From assembly GCA_011033025.1 (NCBI GenBank), contig WFMF01000510.1, positions 1 to 64,000 of the forward strand: a stretch of 64,000 bases of DNA, written 5' to 3'. Shown here one piece after another: positions 36,966 to 47,815 of this stretch. The notes under the pieces are model-generated. The model made no database searches. It was given only the letters and a program-made list of their open reading frames with translations, and was not told where the DNA came from. The stretch's first letter is position 1, and each line of letters starts with the position of its first letter. The position numbers and the translations under genes were made by a program. This stretch comes from Beroe forskalii. Its lineage: Eukaryota; Ctenophora; Nuda; Beroida; Beroidae.

Positions 36966-37099
36966 CATTTTACAGTGCGCGCATTTCACAGTGCGCGCAT
37001 TTTACAGTGCGCGCATTTTACAGTGCGCGCATTTTACAGTGCGCGCATTTTACAGTGCGCGCATTTCACAGTGCGCGAATTTTACAGTGCGCGCATTGA
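36966..37099. repeat. 16-bp minisatellite, 8 copies
   Basis: Eight contiguous copies of a 16-bp unit, TTTTACAGTGCGCGCA, with two copies reading TTTCACAG and one GCGCGAAT. There are no spacers between units, so it is a minisatellite and not a CRISPR array. Two frames remain open through it, which does not indicate a protein. Confidence 0.92.
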
Positions 37100-39820
37100 A
37101 TTCTGTCAAAATTACAGTATTTTTACGTGGTTTTATCGATTTATCCGTGTATCGATTTATACACGGTGCAGCTTATATCATTTTGTGGGGATCTTTACAA
37201 AACTGAAAGCTGCAATTCAAGGGCTTTTCCTTGAAACAATTGATTTTTAGACGGTCCATCAATTCTATTTTTCGCAAATAATAGCATCAAATCTGATTAC
37301 AGTCAATGATAACCAAATATTAACAGTAACTTGCCCACTGTATGTCACAAATGCCCCCACACACCTTAATGCTAAGCTGGAGAAGCCATTGTAAGAGCAA
37401 AATTGGTGCAGTGGACACCACGAAGTTAAGGTTCGTTATTAAAATTGCTACATTGAATACGTGATTAGGCCGCATCAGAAAAATTAGGAAAATTGAAGAA
37501 GAGCTTCAAATAAAATTTGACACGTGAATGACCGCTAAAGAGGTGCACATATTGAAACCGAATCCATCCAATCTGAGTCTGCAGCCAGGTGAAACATCCA
37601 GTTGAAGTGACTTAATGTGGTTAATAATAACAGACAGTTATTTAAGTTAATAGAGTTTAATGCATCACATGGTATTCGTCAAATTATCAAACAAATAAAG
37701 TTACATAAATTCAACTTAATATATGCGATGACTATTCAGAGAAAAGAGTTGATTAATCAGATTCAAAAGATGAATATATTATATTTTTGTTATCATACTT
37801 TGCTAAAAAGGTGCAATTAATTAGATGAATCCATCGTATTTTGAAAATTTCGCTCCCTTATTATCACATCCCTCTGTGAAATATAACACATTTGAGATTG
37901 AGCCAATTCTCAAAATCACACTGCTCCCAACTTGAAACACATTTAATCGTCTCAATATGATTAGGTGAAACCACATGCTGTTTCAGGCGAGGTGATCGGT
38001 TATATATCTAGAACCGGCTGATTATATCACATTAATCTGAAGTGCACTGACCGGTATACTTGTACTATATTTCTCATGTCATTCGATAGCTCATTTCGAC
38101 CTTATTCCAGCGTCTTAGCTACATTTTCAGCGTTGCCACGGCAACGCGACTCGCCAGGTGGCTGAAAAGAGAAATCCTAGATCTCTGCCCGTGCACGTAG
38201 TATTATTACGATGCTATAGTTCTCGTTATTCTATGCTTTATTGTTCTCGTTTGTGTGTGTGAGACTTGGAAATATATTGAAGTTTCAAATTTATACTTTT
38301 TGTAGTGGTGCACTACTGCCCTTAGGAGACTTTGTGATTCATACCAAGACTTTATATTTTACTGATCTTTATCATGCGATGACCAGCACCAGTTTACTTC
38401 TGAGCTACGGACCATCAGTCACGTCTCTATTTTTATAGTACTCGAGGTCTTACATTTGCAATATAAGCTTTCAATACTTTTTGCAAACTCACTCTTCCTG
38501 GACACATATTTTCGTTATCATTTGACCGATGAATTTGCTTCTTGGACGACATTCAGTATTACTGCTTGGACGCGGGTATGACTAAATTATCTGAACTCCT
38601 TGGACCTAATCAGTCATTTGGACTTTTGGATAAATTGAACCTTGGATAAGCCACCAATATGACATAATAGTGATCATTAAAGATTTGTCATCTTCATTAA
38701 ATGTTATCAGTGATAATAAATTTGCAGTTATTATCTTCAATTTACTTTCTTTTTAAAATATTTTTACGACATTTTCATTGCCAACATATTATTTTTGGGG
38801 CTAAGGAAATGACATGAGTGAAAAAACGGTATTGTATAGAGACGATTTTAAGTGGTGTCTTCCACAAAGGTATCATCATAGGAACATAACATATTATGAA
38901 TAATATGCAACTTCAAATCATGATAACTTGGATTTCTTAACAATGTTTAAAAAAATATAATGTTTCATTCTTGGCCTATATTCTAATGCATTTTTGGTCA
39001 GTGCAAACGTGAACTTTGAATTTGACCAAGAATAAAATTCATTAAATTCGGCAAACATACGATGCGTATTTTTTGGCAGAAACTGCCGTATTTTTTTGTC
39101 CGTAATTTTTAAATTCTGCTTGAATTTTACAAAATCACAAATTACCACCAAACACTTCACCCAGCAAGATTTTACATGAGATTAACTGTTTTTGGTTGAT
39201 TATTTTTTTGGCAAATTATTATTTGGTTAATCTATAGAAATAAACTGCTGAGTAGTCAAGAACTCCACTTATCCATTTTGTCGATACCATAGCACGTATT
39301 CAACAAAGTGAAACCCATGCTGTAAGATTTGACTTCCATTAAGACCCAGATTAACGCCAGCGGTTTTACCACCAGATATTACAAAATATTGCAACATGCT
39401 AGATCTGTATCATTATCAATAAAAATTTCATTATGAACTATATATGAAATATTTGTTGATAAAGCTATAAATGATCTGATTGATAAATCTAGGTCGATAT
39501 CATGGACAATGGGCTAATGGAGCCGCAACGGTTGGTTTATCAGTGGATTTGTCATTTCATTCGAAGCTTCTAGATAAAACATACACGTTCCCAAGTGAAT
39601 ATATCCTAGTATGTGGTGGTAAACTCACTTTATCAAAGAGAGAAGGCTGCTGGTATGACTGCTTACTTTAATAATAAAGGGGTGGGTCCCTTTCAAACAC
39701 AGCGACCATTAGAACAATCGCAGCAATTTAATAAGTCCTTCACGTCACCAACACGTAAATCTGATGAAACTATGATGCGATAGTTTTTCATTTAGATACA
39801 TGCTCAATATATAGTTAATT
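37100..39820. other. Intergenic, no gene recognised
   Basis: AT-rich, with only scattered short open frames and no recognisable domain, RNA gene or repeat structure. Confidence 0.5.
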
Positions 39821-39917
39821 TAATATCACGAAGATATGATATTTTGAGAAAAAGCTACTGTCAATATTAATATTGACAGTATAGTTTTTCTCAAAATATC
39901 ATATCCTCGTGATATTA
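39821..39917. repeat. 97-bp near-perfect palindrome
   Basis: The two 48-bp halves are inverted copies with about two mismatches and a small central offset. The innermost 24 bases are a perfect palindrome centred on CAATATTAATATTG, so there is essentially no spacer. AT-rich, with strong cruciform potential. Confidence 0.9.
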
Positions 39918-40382
39918 AATCTAGAACGCCACGCGTCGTGCTTTGTAACGTATTATAAAATTCCATATGTTTATTAATAGTTTTGACACGTGAAATATGT
40001 CCCTTCTTATAACAGCGTTCGTCCACGAACTCTCGCGACCGATCTGTCAAATATAAATTCATTTATATTTATATATATATATACCCACTATAAATGCCTG
40101 CATTTCCCGGTATATAGAACTATTTTAGTGGTGAACCATCGGAGCTGTGCGCAACCCGCACAAGGAGAAACTGTGTTTAAAGTTTCATTCTCCGTAATGG
40201 CTCATGTCTTTCTTGTTATTGCAGTTGGTAAACTAGAGGTATATCAGAGGTATTAGGCAATGTGTTCAATCTGTATAATCCAGAAATTTGAGAGTTGTTC
40301 AATTTATTTAAATAAAATTCCGTTATTCTAAATATTTAGGTATCTCATGATCGGAACCGTATTTACTTAATTATGATATACC

Positions 40383-40775
40383 TTATCGGACATAATCATC
40401 AGGGACTTTAGTTTCACGCACCTAAAACTTCACGGACATTAATATTCACGCTCGATCCTGCGACTTCAAATTTCAACGAAATTTCAAAATTTTCGGCTAT
40501 AGATTTTTCCCATTTTATTCCACGATTTGATTTCTTGAATTAAAGATTTTTCAATTTTTTTCGTCAATTAATACGATAAATTTCCATATCGCAGGTACTA
40601 AGCATGAGAAAAAGCATAATTTCGTTAAAAATTTATAAAGGGAAATACTGGACTTGATTTTCAAGGGCCTGAAAATCACGGACATTAGTATCACGGACAA
40701 AATTTTCACGGACATTAATATTCATGCTGAGGTGAACAGCGTGAATTTAATGTCCGTGATAATTATGTCCGATAA
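40383..40775. mobile_element. 393-bp TIR element, TTATCGGACATAAT family
   Basis: The left end TTATCGGACATAATCATCAG matches the reverse complement of the right end (TTATCGGACATAATTATCAC), the match running about 37 bp with few mismatches. The words CACGGACATTAATATTCA recur just inside both ends in direct and inverted orientation. It has no coding capacity. A longer relative lies inverted in a kinase-gene intron (about 61,670-62,803). Confidence 0.85.
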
Positions 40776-41823
40776 TGTAAGAAATCCACATGCATTTTAT
40801 AGCCCTCCTCAGATGTTCCGCAATACATCCAAAGACTCTCAAATAATCCTCTGATATTCTGCAACACAGCTTCATTATATTACAATCTCCCGATGACCTC
40901 ACTGAATAGACCCTGTTGCACTGCTTGTCCATTATTCATAGTACATTGCGCATGACTCTACCTACTCCCATTGTATGTTATAAAAGAAAGGGGGTTACTA
41001 GGAGGTCACCATGACGTGTCTCTAGGGGGTCACCATGGTAACGCATGGCTGTTATACTCCCATTATATCGTATAAAAGGCAGAATCTTTGGAGCAGTCCA
41101 GCAGTACTAGCGGTAGCATATGGACAGTAGGATGAGACAGCAGCAAACGCTTTCTAGGGCCCTGTTCAGATTATCTTTATCCTCTAGAAGTGCCCAAAAA
41201 GGCCCTACTAGACTTAAATTGCTTTAATTATCGTCTTCATAGCTTCAAATAGTCCCTATTTTCGGATTTTCACCACCCTCGTTGCCTAAAAGCGCCCCCC
41301 TCGGATGTTATATGCCGTGTGTTTCTAAAAGGGGAGGGAGGGTAAAGTCACGGCACCAACAAGCCATTCTGAACCATGACAATGGCGTCACCAAAACCTC
41401 GCTATTATACCTCTGGCGACGTTTACTACCAGTACACCACGTCCACTGTGTACTGTATTATAACTTTATAACAGTGTTATATTGTAAAGGGTAGGTATAC
41501 GAGTATTATTGCACGGTTTCATGTACTATGTGTGTGTTAGTTTATAGTTTGACAATTACGTGATTTACGAATATTTCGTTAGTCGTTGTCCTTAATAAAA
41601 GTGTGTGTGTGTATCTTTAATGAAAGCTGTATTCTAGTTTTTTTTCTAGCTTGTTTTTTCGAGTATTGCGCAGTTAAATGGAAGATTTGGATTGATTTTG
41701 AATATTTTAGCATTTTCCAGTCACCTTATTGTTAGAGTACTTTATGAATTAATTCCTTATTAAAGTCGGTACTTTTGAGGACAGTGAAGACTCACCTCCT
41801 CTTCAGTACAATAGACTGTTAGG
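40776..41823. other. Intergenic; repeated TATA-containing block
   Basis: ACTCCCATTGTATGTTATAA (40,964) and ACTCCCATTATATCGTATAA (41,056) are near-identical, each ending in TATAAAAG, with paired GGTCACCATG boxes between them. The block could be a duplicated core promoter or simply a small direct repeat; no coding region follows. No gene is recognised in the rest of this stretch. Confidence 0.4.
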
Positions 41824-42069
41824 TTATAAGCTACGATTATTTGACCATGTATGAATACAGAAACAACGACCCAAAAATTGATATTGATTTTTAACCCAAT
41901 GGATTTAAAAGTGCCACTTCTGAATATTAACCATCTTGTTTAAATTAACAATTCATAAACATAAGATTTTCACTTACCCATGCTGAGCTTTCTGTCAGTC
42001 TTTCTGTGCAAATCCTTCGTTAGTCAGAATATCACTATCTAACTCCTGAAAGAGGTGAATGCTATTTTT

Positions 42070-42410
42070 TGCTGATATGCTCCAAGAAGGGGGAGGGGCA
42101 ACAACGAAAAAAGCTAACAAACTCCGAAAAATGAAACACGGACTTTTCTCATATCCACTTAGGGGTTTAGCAGGTAAAAATCTGCTATTAAAGCTTGAAG
42201 TTAAACATTTGCCAAATTTCATTGATAAAAATGGTACCATTTCAGAAATGTACTAAATGTCTTCAATAAAACGGTGCCATTTGGAAAAGGCCGAAAATTG
42301 ACCAGCAAAATGGTTTAATGGGCTTAAACCCCCATAAGCAATAAAAATTAAAAACCCCATTTGCAAATTTTCATATCCACTTGCGTCTTTTGAGGTTCAT
42401 GAAAAATAGC
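42070..42410. repeat. Dispersed ATGG-NN-CCATTTC repeat, copy A member
   Basis: Contains AAATGGTACCATTTCAGAAA and AAACGGTGCCATTTGGAAAA and ends ATTTGCAAATTTTCATATCC. It is equivalent to 53,550-53,900 in copy B and distantly related to 13,430-13,760 and 5780-6490. Confidence 0.6.
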
Positions 42411-43074
42411 TAACACGACTCCCTCATGCATTTTTTGCAAATAACGCATGCGGTGCGTGCGCTTTTTATAGGAGCCGTGTGTGACCGTGATTAATGCATA
42501 ATATAAACCTTTTGCTCTCCTACTTACACTTCCCATTTAAACCCATTACTGCTGCTTAACTAGGAATCCACTAAAACCACTCTCTCGAGACTCCACTGTA
42601 GTGCAGCAGGAAGTGTTTCATTAAACACCCTCTCAGAGTTGCAGTGACATGGAGCGCCACTCTGATATTATAGGCATTTGAATGGCAGGAGCTGTAACCC
42701 CCCCCCCACGCGCTTCCGAGACATTCAATAATAACTACCGCGGGATTCCGCTTATAAGGACAAGATTCTAGAGTTCTACATAACCGTGTTGACTCATGGT
42801 GTTATTTTTCCAGAAGTGTGCAACGTACTTCTTCAATCTTTCAATATATGTCAATGCCCTTGGACAATGGGCATTTCGCTATCAGTGAGTTGATTCACCT
42901 TCTCAGCAACAAATGAACATTTCTCGGCTGGTTGAGGTCAGACATAATATGCTCGGGAAGTGGGAAGCTATAATTCTGTGTGGGACCCAATAGTATATCA
43001 TCATTATATAAGCAGGGTGACTGCGTGAATGCGTGCCTTGCTGAGTGTTTAGAACTCACTGTTCCTGGGTTTGA

Positions 43075-43570
43075 CATTGACCAATGAGCGAGCAACTAGC
43101 ACACTCATTGGTCAATGTCTCACTGCTCCTATCTCTTATTGGCCAATGTCTCACTGCTCCTAACTCTGATTCGTCAATGTCTCATTGTCTCACAGCTCTT
43201 GACTTTGATTGGCCAATGCCTCAGAGATCCTATATGAGGTACTACATGTCTAGAAGTGGAAGTGTTCCACTTCCTCCGCAGTCTACAAGGAGCTCCCAGC
43301 ATTATATTATACCCAGGAGCTCCCAGCGAGGGATATATAACCCAGAACCCTGGGTGACGTACAATGCTGTTACAGCTCTAACGTTTTGCGCAGTGCTTCT
43401 CATTTATCTGATAATGAACTATTCGCGACTATGATTTATCTGATCGTCGTATGACGATCCGGCGTATTGTATTTACCTCACCCACGGGTCCGTTTGACAT
43501 ATCGACCAATCAGCGAGCAAGTCGACCGTAAACTAGCGCACTGATTGGTCAATGTCATGATAATGCCCAG
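43075..43570. promoter_or_regulatory. CCAAT-rich repeat cluster, copy A
   Basis: GACCAATGAGCGAGCAACTA is followed by several imperfect ~30-bp repeats with core ATTGGTCAATGTCTCACTGC, and a second inverted pair (GACCAATCAGCGAGCAAG with CTGATTGGTCAATG) lies at 43,503-43,555. Each core is a CCAAT box in one or both orientations. The cluster recurs in copy B at 54,957-55,080 and 55,376-55,425. It may be a promoter or subterminal repeats of an old element. The 117-codon open frame here is not kept in frame in copy B. Confidence 0.4.
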
Positions 43571-44290
43571 ATATACGTGTCACGTGATACCACTTCATAT
43601 CTATTGAGACTAAATTCTTGTAAGCGAATACGAAACAGTAGAGTTTCGTAGATAATTCTGCTGGGAATTCTATCGGCGTCAGATATATACAACTCATTCG
43701 TTGCGTGAGAATACTGCAGTGGTGATAACTGCAGATACGATCAGCCTGAAAACCAATGTATCAGGGGGCTGGCAAGCCCCCCGCGGCGGTTTGCGAGCCC
43801 GAGGGCCCGAAGGGCCCGAGGGCGAGCATTGGATGGCGGTCCTAACAGTGCGAGGGCCGAAGGCCGAGCTGCAACCGAGGACCCCGAAGGGTCCGAGGCA
43901 ATGGACAACAGACCTAACAGTGCGAGGGCCGAAGGCCGAGCGCGAGCCAAGGACCCGAAGGGTCCGAGGCGAAACATGTACGATCCTTACAGTAAACGAG
44001 CTTCCGGACATCGGAAGTGAGTTTCGTTAACTTTGCTTGCCAGCCCCAACTATATGTTTTCATGGATTGGCCATATTTCACGTTAAAATTTGAGTAAGTT
44101 CCGTTGCCAAAATTGCACCAAAATTTGAACATCGCATGTTTAGAGGTCAAAGGTGCAACTGTCAAAATTTCAGATCGATTGGATTAAAAATGGCCGAGTT
44201 ATTACAACTTGAATATTGCCAAAATCGAGGGTGTTCTTGTTAAATAGGGTTACGACCATATATATACACATATATGTATATACATACATA

Positions 44291-44929
44291 GGATAGCCAA
44301 AAACAATTGAAAATTGTTTGGGTTCCGCAGCCACTCCAGTACCTAAAATCATACGATTAAAACTGTTGATATGAGTTTTAATCGCAGCCTGTCCGTGGCG
44401 GTGTGCTTTGGTTACTAAGAAATAAGCAGAACTTATCATTCATCAACTCACTGCCGTTTGAATCTCCCTCAATTAACTAATTAAGCGTGAGTTAACGCGT
44501 AAAGCAAGTATCCATAACTTTTAACATTCGTTTATTAAGTGTGTTTTCACGTGAAAAGGCTTGAACACATGCTAAAATTAATTGTACGTTCATCTCTATT
44601 TGATGATTGAAATTGCCAACTTGCAGCGACTTTTAGGGCGATTACAATTTAAAACATGAGTCCACTACTTTAATAATGCATGATTTAAGGCCGTTAGGGT
44701 GACAATATCGCAATTGTGAAGATGCTCAACAATCAACAAGAAAGAAGTAGAAAGTTCTCACGTGTGTAAAGTGAAGTAAGCTCACATCATATGCGTGATC
44801 ACAATATTTCTTAGTAACCAAAGCACACCGCCACGGACAGGCTGCGATTAAAACTCATATCAATAGTTTTAATCGTATGACGTACTGAGTGGCTGCGGAA
44901 CCCAAACAATTTTCAATTGCCAGCTATCC
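44291..44929. repeat. Inverted repeat arms of about 125-130 bp
   Basis: 44,291-44,421 (begins GGATAGCCAAAAACAATTGA) is inverted at 44,805-44,929 (ends CAATTGCCAGCTATCC), with about 380 bp between. Most bases match, including CACCGCCACGGACAGGCTGC against its complement. It may be a smaller foldback element nested in the 2.69-kb one. Confidence 0.85.
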
Positions 44930-44937
44930 ATATCACT

Positions 44938-45880
44938 ATTTTTTGGCATAAAACTTACGACAAACATTTAAAGTTGTGATAATTGCTTTAATTGGCCAAT
45001 TATCTCATTAAGCATATGACAACCGATATTCAAATTAAATATACAAAACGTAATTTTGGCTCTAAGTAAATAATGCCTTTGTAATTAAACCGATATTATT
45101 TTTACTTTTTGAGTTATATGCGATAATCACTTCAATTGGCCAATTACCTAATTAAGCGGTTGGCAACCAGTATTCAAATTAAACGTATAAAACGTAATTT
45201 TAGCTGTAGTAAATAATAACGTTGGAAATAAGTCTTTATCATTTTTACTTTTTGAGTTATACGCGATAATTACTTTAATTGGCCAATTATTTAATTAAGC
45301 GGCTGGCAGCAGGTATTTATATTAAATGAATAAATCGTAATTTTGACGTAAGTTAATAATGCCGTTAGAATTAAGACGCTATCATTTTTACTTTTCAAGT
45401 TATAGGCGATAATTACTTTAATTGGCCAATTAACTAATTAAGCGGATGGCAACCTGTACTCAAATTAAACGTATGAGACGAAATTTTAGCTTTAGTGAAT
45501 AATAACGTGAGAATCACGTCGCTATCGTTTTTACTTTTTGAGTTATACGCGATAATTACTTTAATTGGCCAATTATCCAATTAAGCGGTTGACAACCGGT
45601 ACTCAAATTAAACGTATGAAACGTAATTTTAGCTTTAGTAAATAAAACCGTTAGAATTACGTCGCTATCATTTTTACTTTTTGAGTTATACGCGATAATT
45701 ACTTTAATTGACCAATTAACTAATTAAGCGGCTGGCAACCGGTACTTATATTAAATGAATAAATCGTATTTTCGACGTATGTTAATGATGTCGTTGGAAT
45801 TAAGACGCTATTATTTTTACTTTTTGAAATATAGCCGATAATTGTTTTAATTGGCCAATTAACCAATTAAGGAATTGTCA
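44938..45880. repeat. 143-bp tandem array, about 6.5-7 units
   Basis: The phrase TTAATTGGCCAATTA recurs with its ATTGG at 44,991, 45,135, 45,278, 45,421, 45,564, 45,707 and 45,850: spacings of 144, then 143 five times. Each unit also carries TTTTTACTTTTTGAGTTATA and AATTAAGCGG. Units differ at an estimated 10-20% of sites, yet length is conserved, which is satellite-like behaviour. Confidence 0.93.
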
Positions 45881-46450
45881 GAAAAAATTTTTATACAGCC
45901 TAGTCCACGCACATCATGCTGAAGTTTTATATGCCGTTGAGATTATGACGCTACCTTTTATAGTTTTCGAGAACACTCAAGTACCATTTTTATCATCGAG
46001 TCGTAGTACATCTTCTAATTTTTGATAAAATAGCGTTTTTTCGATAATTTATTGCGAGAAAACGGCGCGGCCGATTTTCATGAAATTTTCAGGGGTTGTT
46101 TATTAGGTCATAGACTACCGCTGTGCAAAAATTTGTATCCAACAGAGCTTATTAACATGTTTGAAATGCGACTCGAAAATCGCGATTTTCGCAAATCGCT
46201 GTATTTTTATATAATAGGCGCTGGCAAACGTATTTTTCAATCCTTGAAAAACGGTTCCGCTACCACTTTTAGCACTTCATGCTGGTACTACTGGCGATTG
46301 GAGTGTCTGGCCAGCAGTCCGGCCCTTCGGGCCGGGACTGCTGGCTCTGTTATGCCCTCGGCCCTTCGGGCCGAGGGCATCTGCCCTTCGGGCAGATGCC
46401 CTCAGAGGGAGGGAACTTTCCGTGGCTGCGGGCGCTTGCCAGCGCCCTGA

Positions 46451-47080
46451 TATACAGATATATAGAGGTATATACATATAGAGAGATGACGCTTTAGTGC
46501 AAGAAGTATACCCTATTTAAACGGCGATATCTCGGGAACAGTAAAAGATACAGAGCTCATCGACCCAGCGTTGGAAAGTAGAAAGATGGAACTTGCGAAA
46601 TATGCCTTAAAACTTTTTACGTCACGATAATGACGTCATAATGACGTCACAAAACTAAGAATTTCAAATGTTGATTTTCCCAAAAATAGGCGTTTTCATC
46701 GCCATTTTTCGGTATGAAGCTTTCGAGATAGGAAAAAATGCCCTAGCGTAGAAAGGAAATTTAATGTACTTTTCAAAATGGTTGAAAAGTTCTGAGCTCC
46801 CAGCATCATTGAGATATATGCGATTGTTTGAAACACTTTGACACGAAAAAATCCCAAAAAATGGCAAAACTTGTGAAGCTAGTGGAGAGAGAACGGGACC
46901 ACCCCAGAACTTCATCTTTGGATATGTTGTCGGTCATAGTCCCAATTGTGTTAATGAATGGGTCTCAGATAGCTTATCTAATTTTATGACGTAATTGTGA
47001 CGTCATCAGTAATGCTAGGTAACGCGAATTTTTATGCGCGATTTGACATAAATTTCAATATCTGGGCACAGAAAAAGGGT
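46451..47080. other. Copy-A-specific segment between two elements
   Basis: About 630 bases absent from copy B, lying between the 2.69-kb TIR element and the foldback element. No gene or terminal repeat is seen. TATATA-rich at the left and with two TGACGTCA palindromes (about 46,630-46,650 and 47,000). Confidence 0.4.
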
Positions 47081-47375
47081 GATATTTTTTCCCAAAAACC
47101 AAAAAGGATTTGGTTGTGATGGTCCGCGGCGGTTTTAAGGCGTTCTTTACAGTAAAACCCATGATATGAGAAAGAACGTGACGGTTAAAACTGCCGCAAC
47201 GGCACTTTTTTGATGCATCAAAGTTACGTGAATGCTGTATATTGTGACGTTGCAGCAGTTTTAACCGTCGCGTTCTTTCTCATATCATGGGTTTTACTGT
47301 AAAGAACGCTGATAATCATAAAACCGCCGCGGACCATCACAACCAAATCCTTTTTGGTTTTGGGAAAAAATTTAT
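47081..47375. mobile_element. Foldback element with ~120-bp arms
   Basis: The arm from 47,081 (ATTTTTTCCCAAAAACCAAA) is inverted at about 47,243-47,375; arms share blocks such as GTAAAACCCATGATATGAGA and TGATGGTCCGCGGCGGTTTT, around a ~40-base loop. It forms the right edge of the copy-A-specific insertion, directly followed by sequence shared with copy B. Confidence 0.85.
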
Positions 47376-47469
47376 CATACTCTTCACATATTATCGGGCA
47401 CTAGCTCACTCTATCTCTATTTCTATAATTTCCTCCATAGTAAAGCATAAAGTAACAATCCCTGACAAC

Positions 47470-47815
47470 GTGTAGCCTCACACACACAGTACACACACAC
47501 AGTACACCTTGAGTCAGATGGTGCGTCCCACCATGCCACCTGGCGGGAAGGAGAGAGAGGAATCCTCCGTCCCTTGCAGTGTCCACACACTATCATATTG
47601 CACACGAACACACAAAGCACAGACAGACACACAAACAGACAAACAGAATCCTCCGTCCCTTGCAGTGTCCACACTATCATATTGCACACACAGAGACCAC
47701 ACACAGACACACAGACAAACAGACACACAGACAAACACACAAAGCACAGACAGACACACACAACACCGACAGACAAAACACGGGCAGACACATCTCAAGA
47801 TGCACAAAACACACT
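47470..47815. repeat. CA/ACAGAC microsatellite, copy A
   Basis: Imperfect CACACA and ACAGACAC repeats open several overlapping frames on both strands (up to 137 codons) that are artefacts. A unit containing CCGTCCCTTGCAGTGTCCAC is duplicated here (47,568 and 47,656) but single in copy B (about 55,868), so the tract has changed since duplication. Confidence 0.85.

Larger units (their letters stand above)
43761..46450. mobile_element. 2.69-kb TIR element, only in copy A
   Basis: The left end TCAGGGGGCTGGCAAGCCCC and the right end (reverse complement TCAGGGCGCTGGCAAGCGCC) agree at 18 of 20 bases; TA flanks both sides. It is absent from the equivalent site in copy B (about 55,660). The ends hold GGCCCTTCGGGCC-type short hairpins. 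Inside are a pair of inverted arms (44,291-44,421 and 44,805-44,929) and a seven-copy 143-bp tandem array. No transposase frame is recognisable. TA flanks hint at a Tc1/mariner-like target, but the family is not settled. Confidence 0.8.

Noticed and set aside
36966-37099. Regular short repeats suggestive of a CRISPR array
   Set aside because: Units are contiguous without spacers and the host is an animal genome; it is a minisatellite.
43694-44030. Proline/glycine/arginine-rich frames on both strands
   Set aside because: They lie in the GC-rich hairpin repeats at the left end of the 2.69-kb TIR element.
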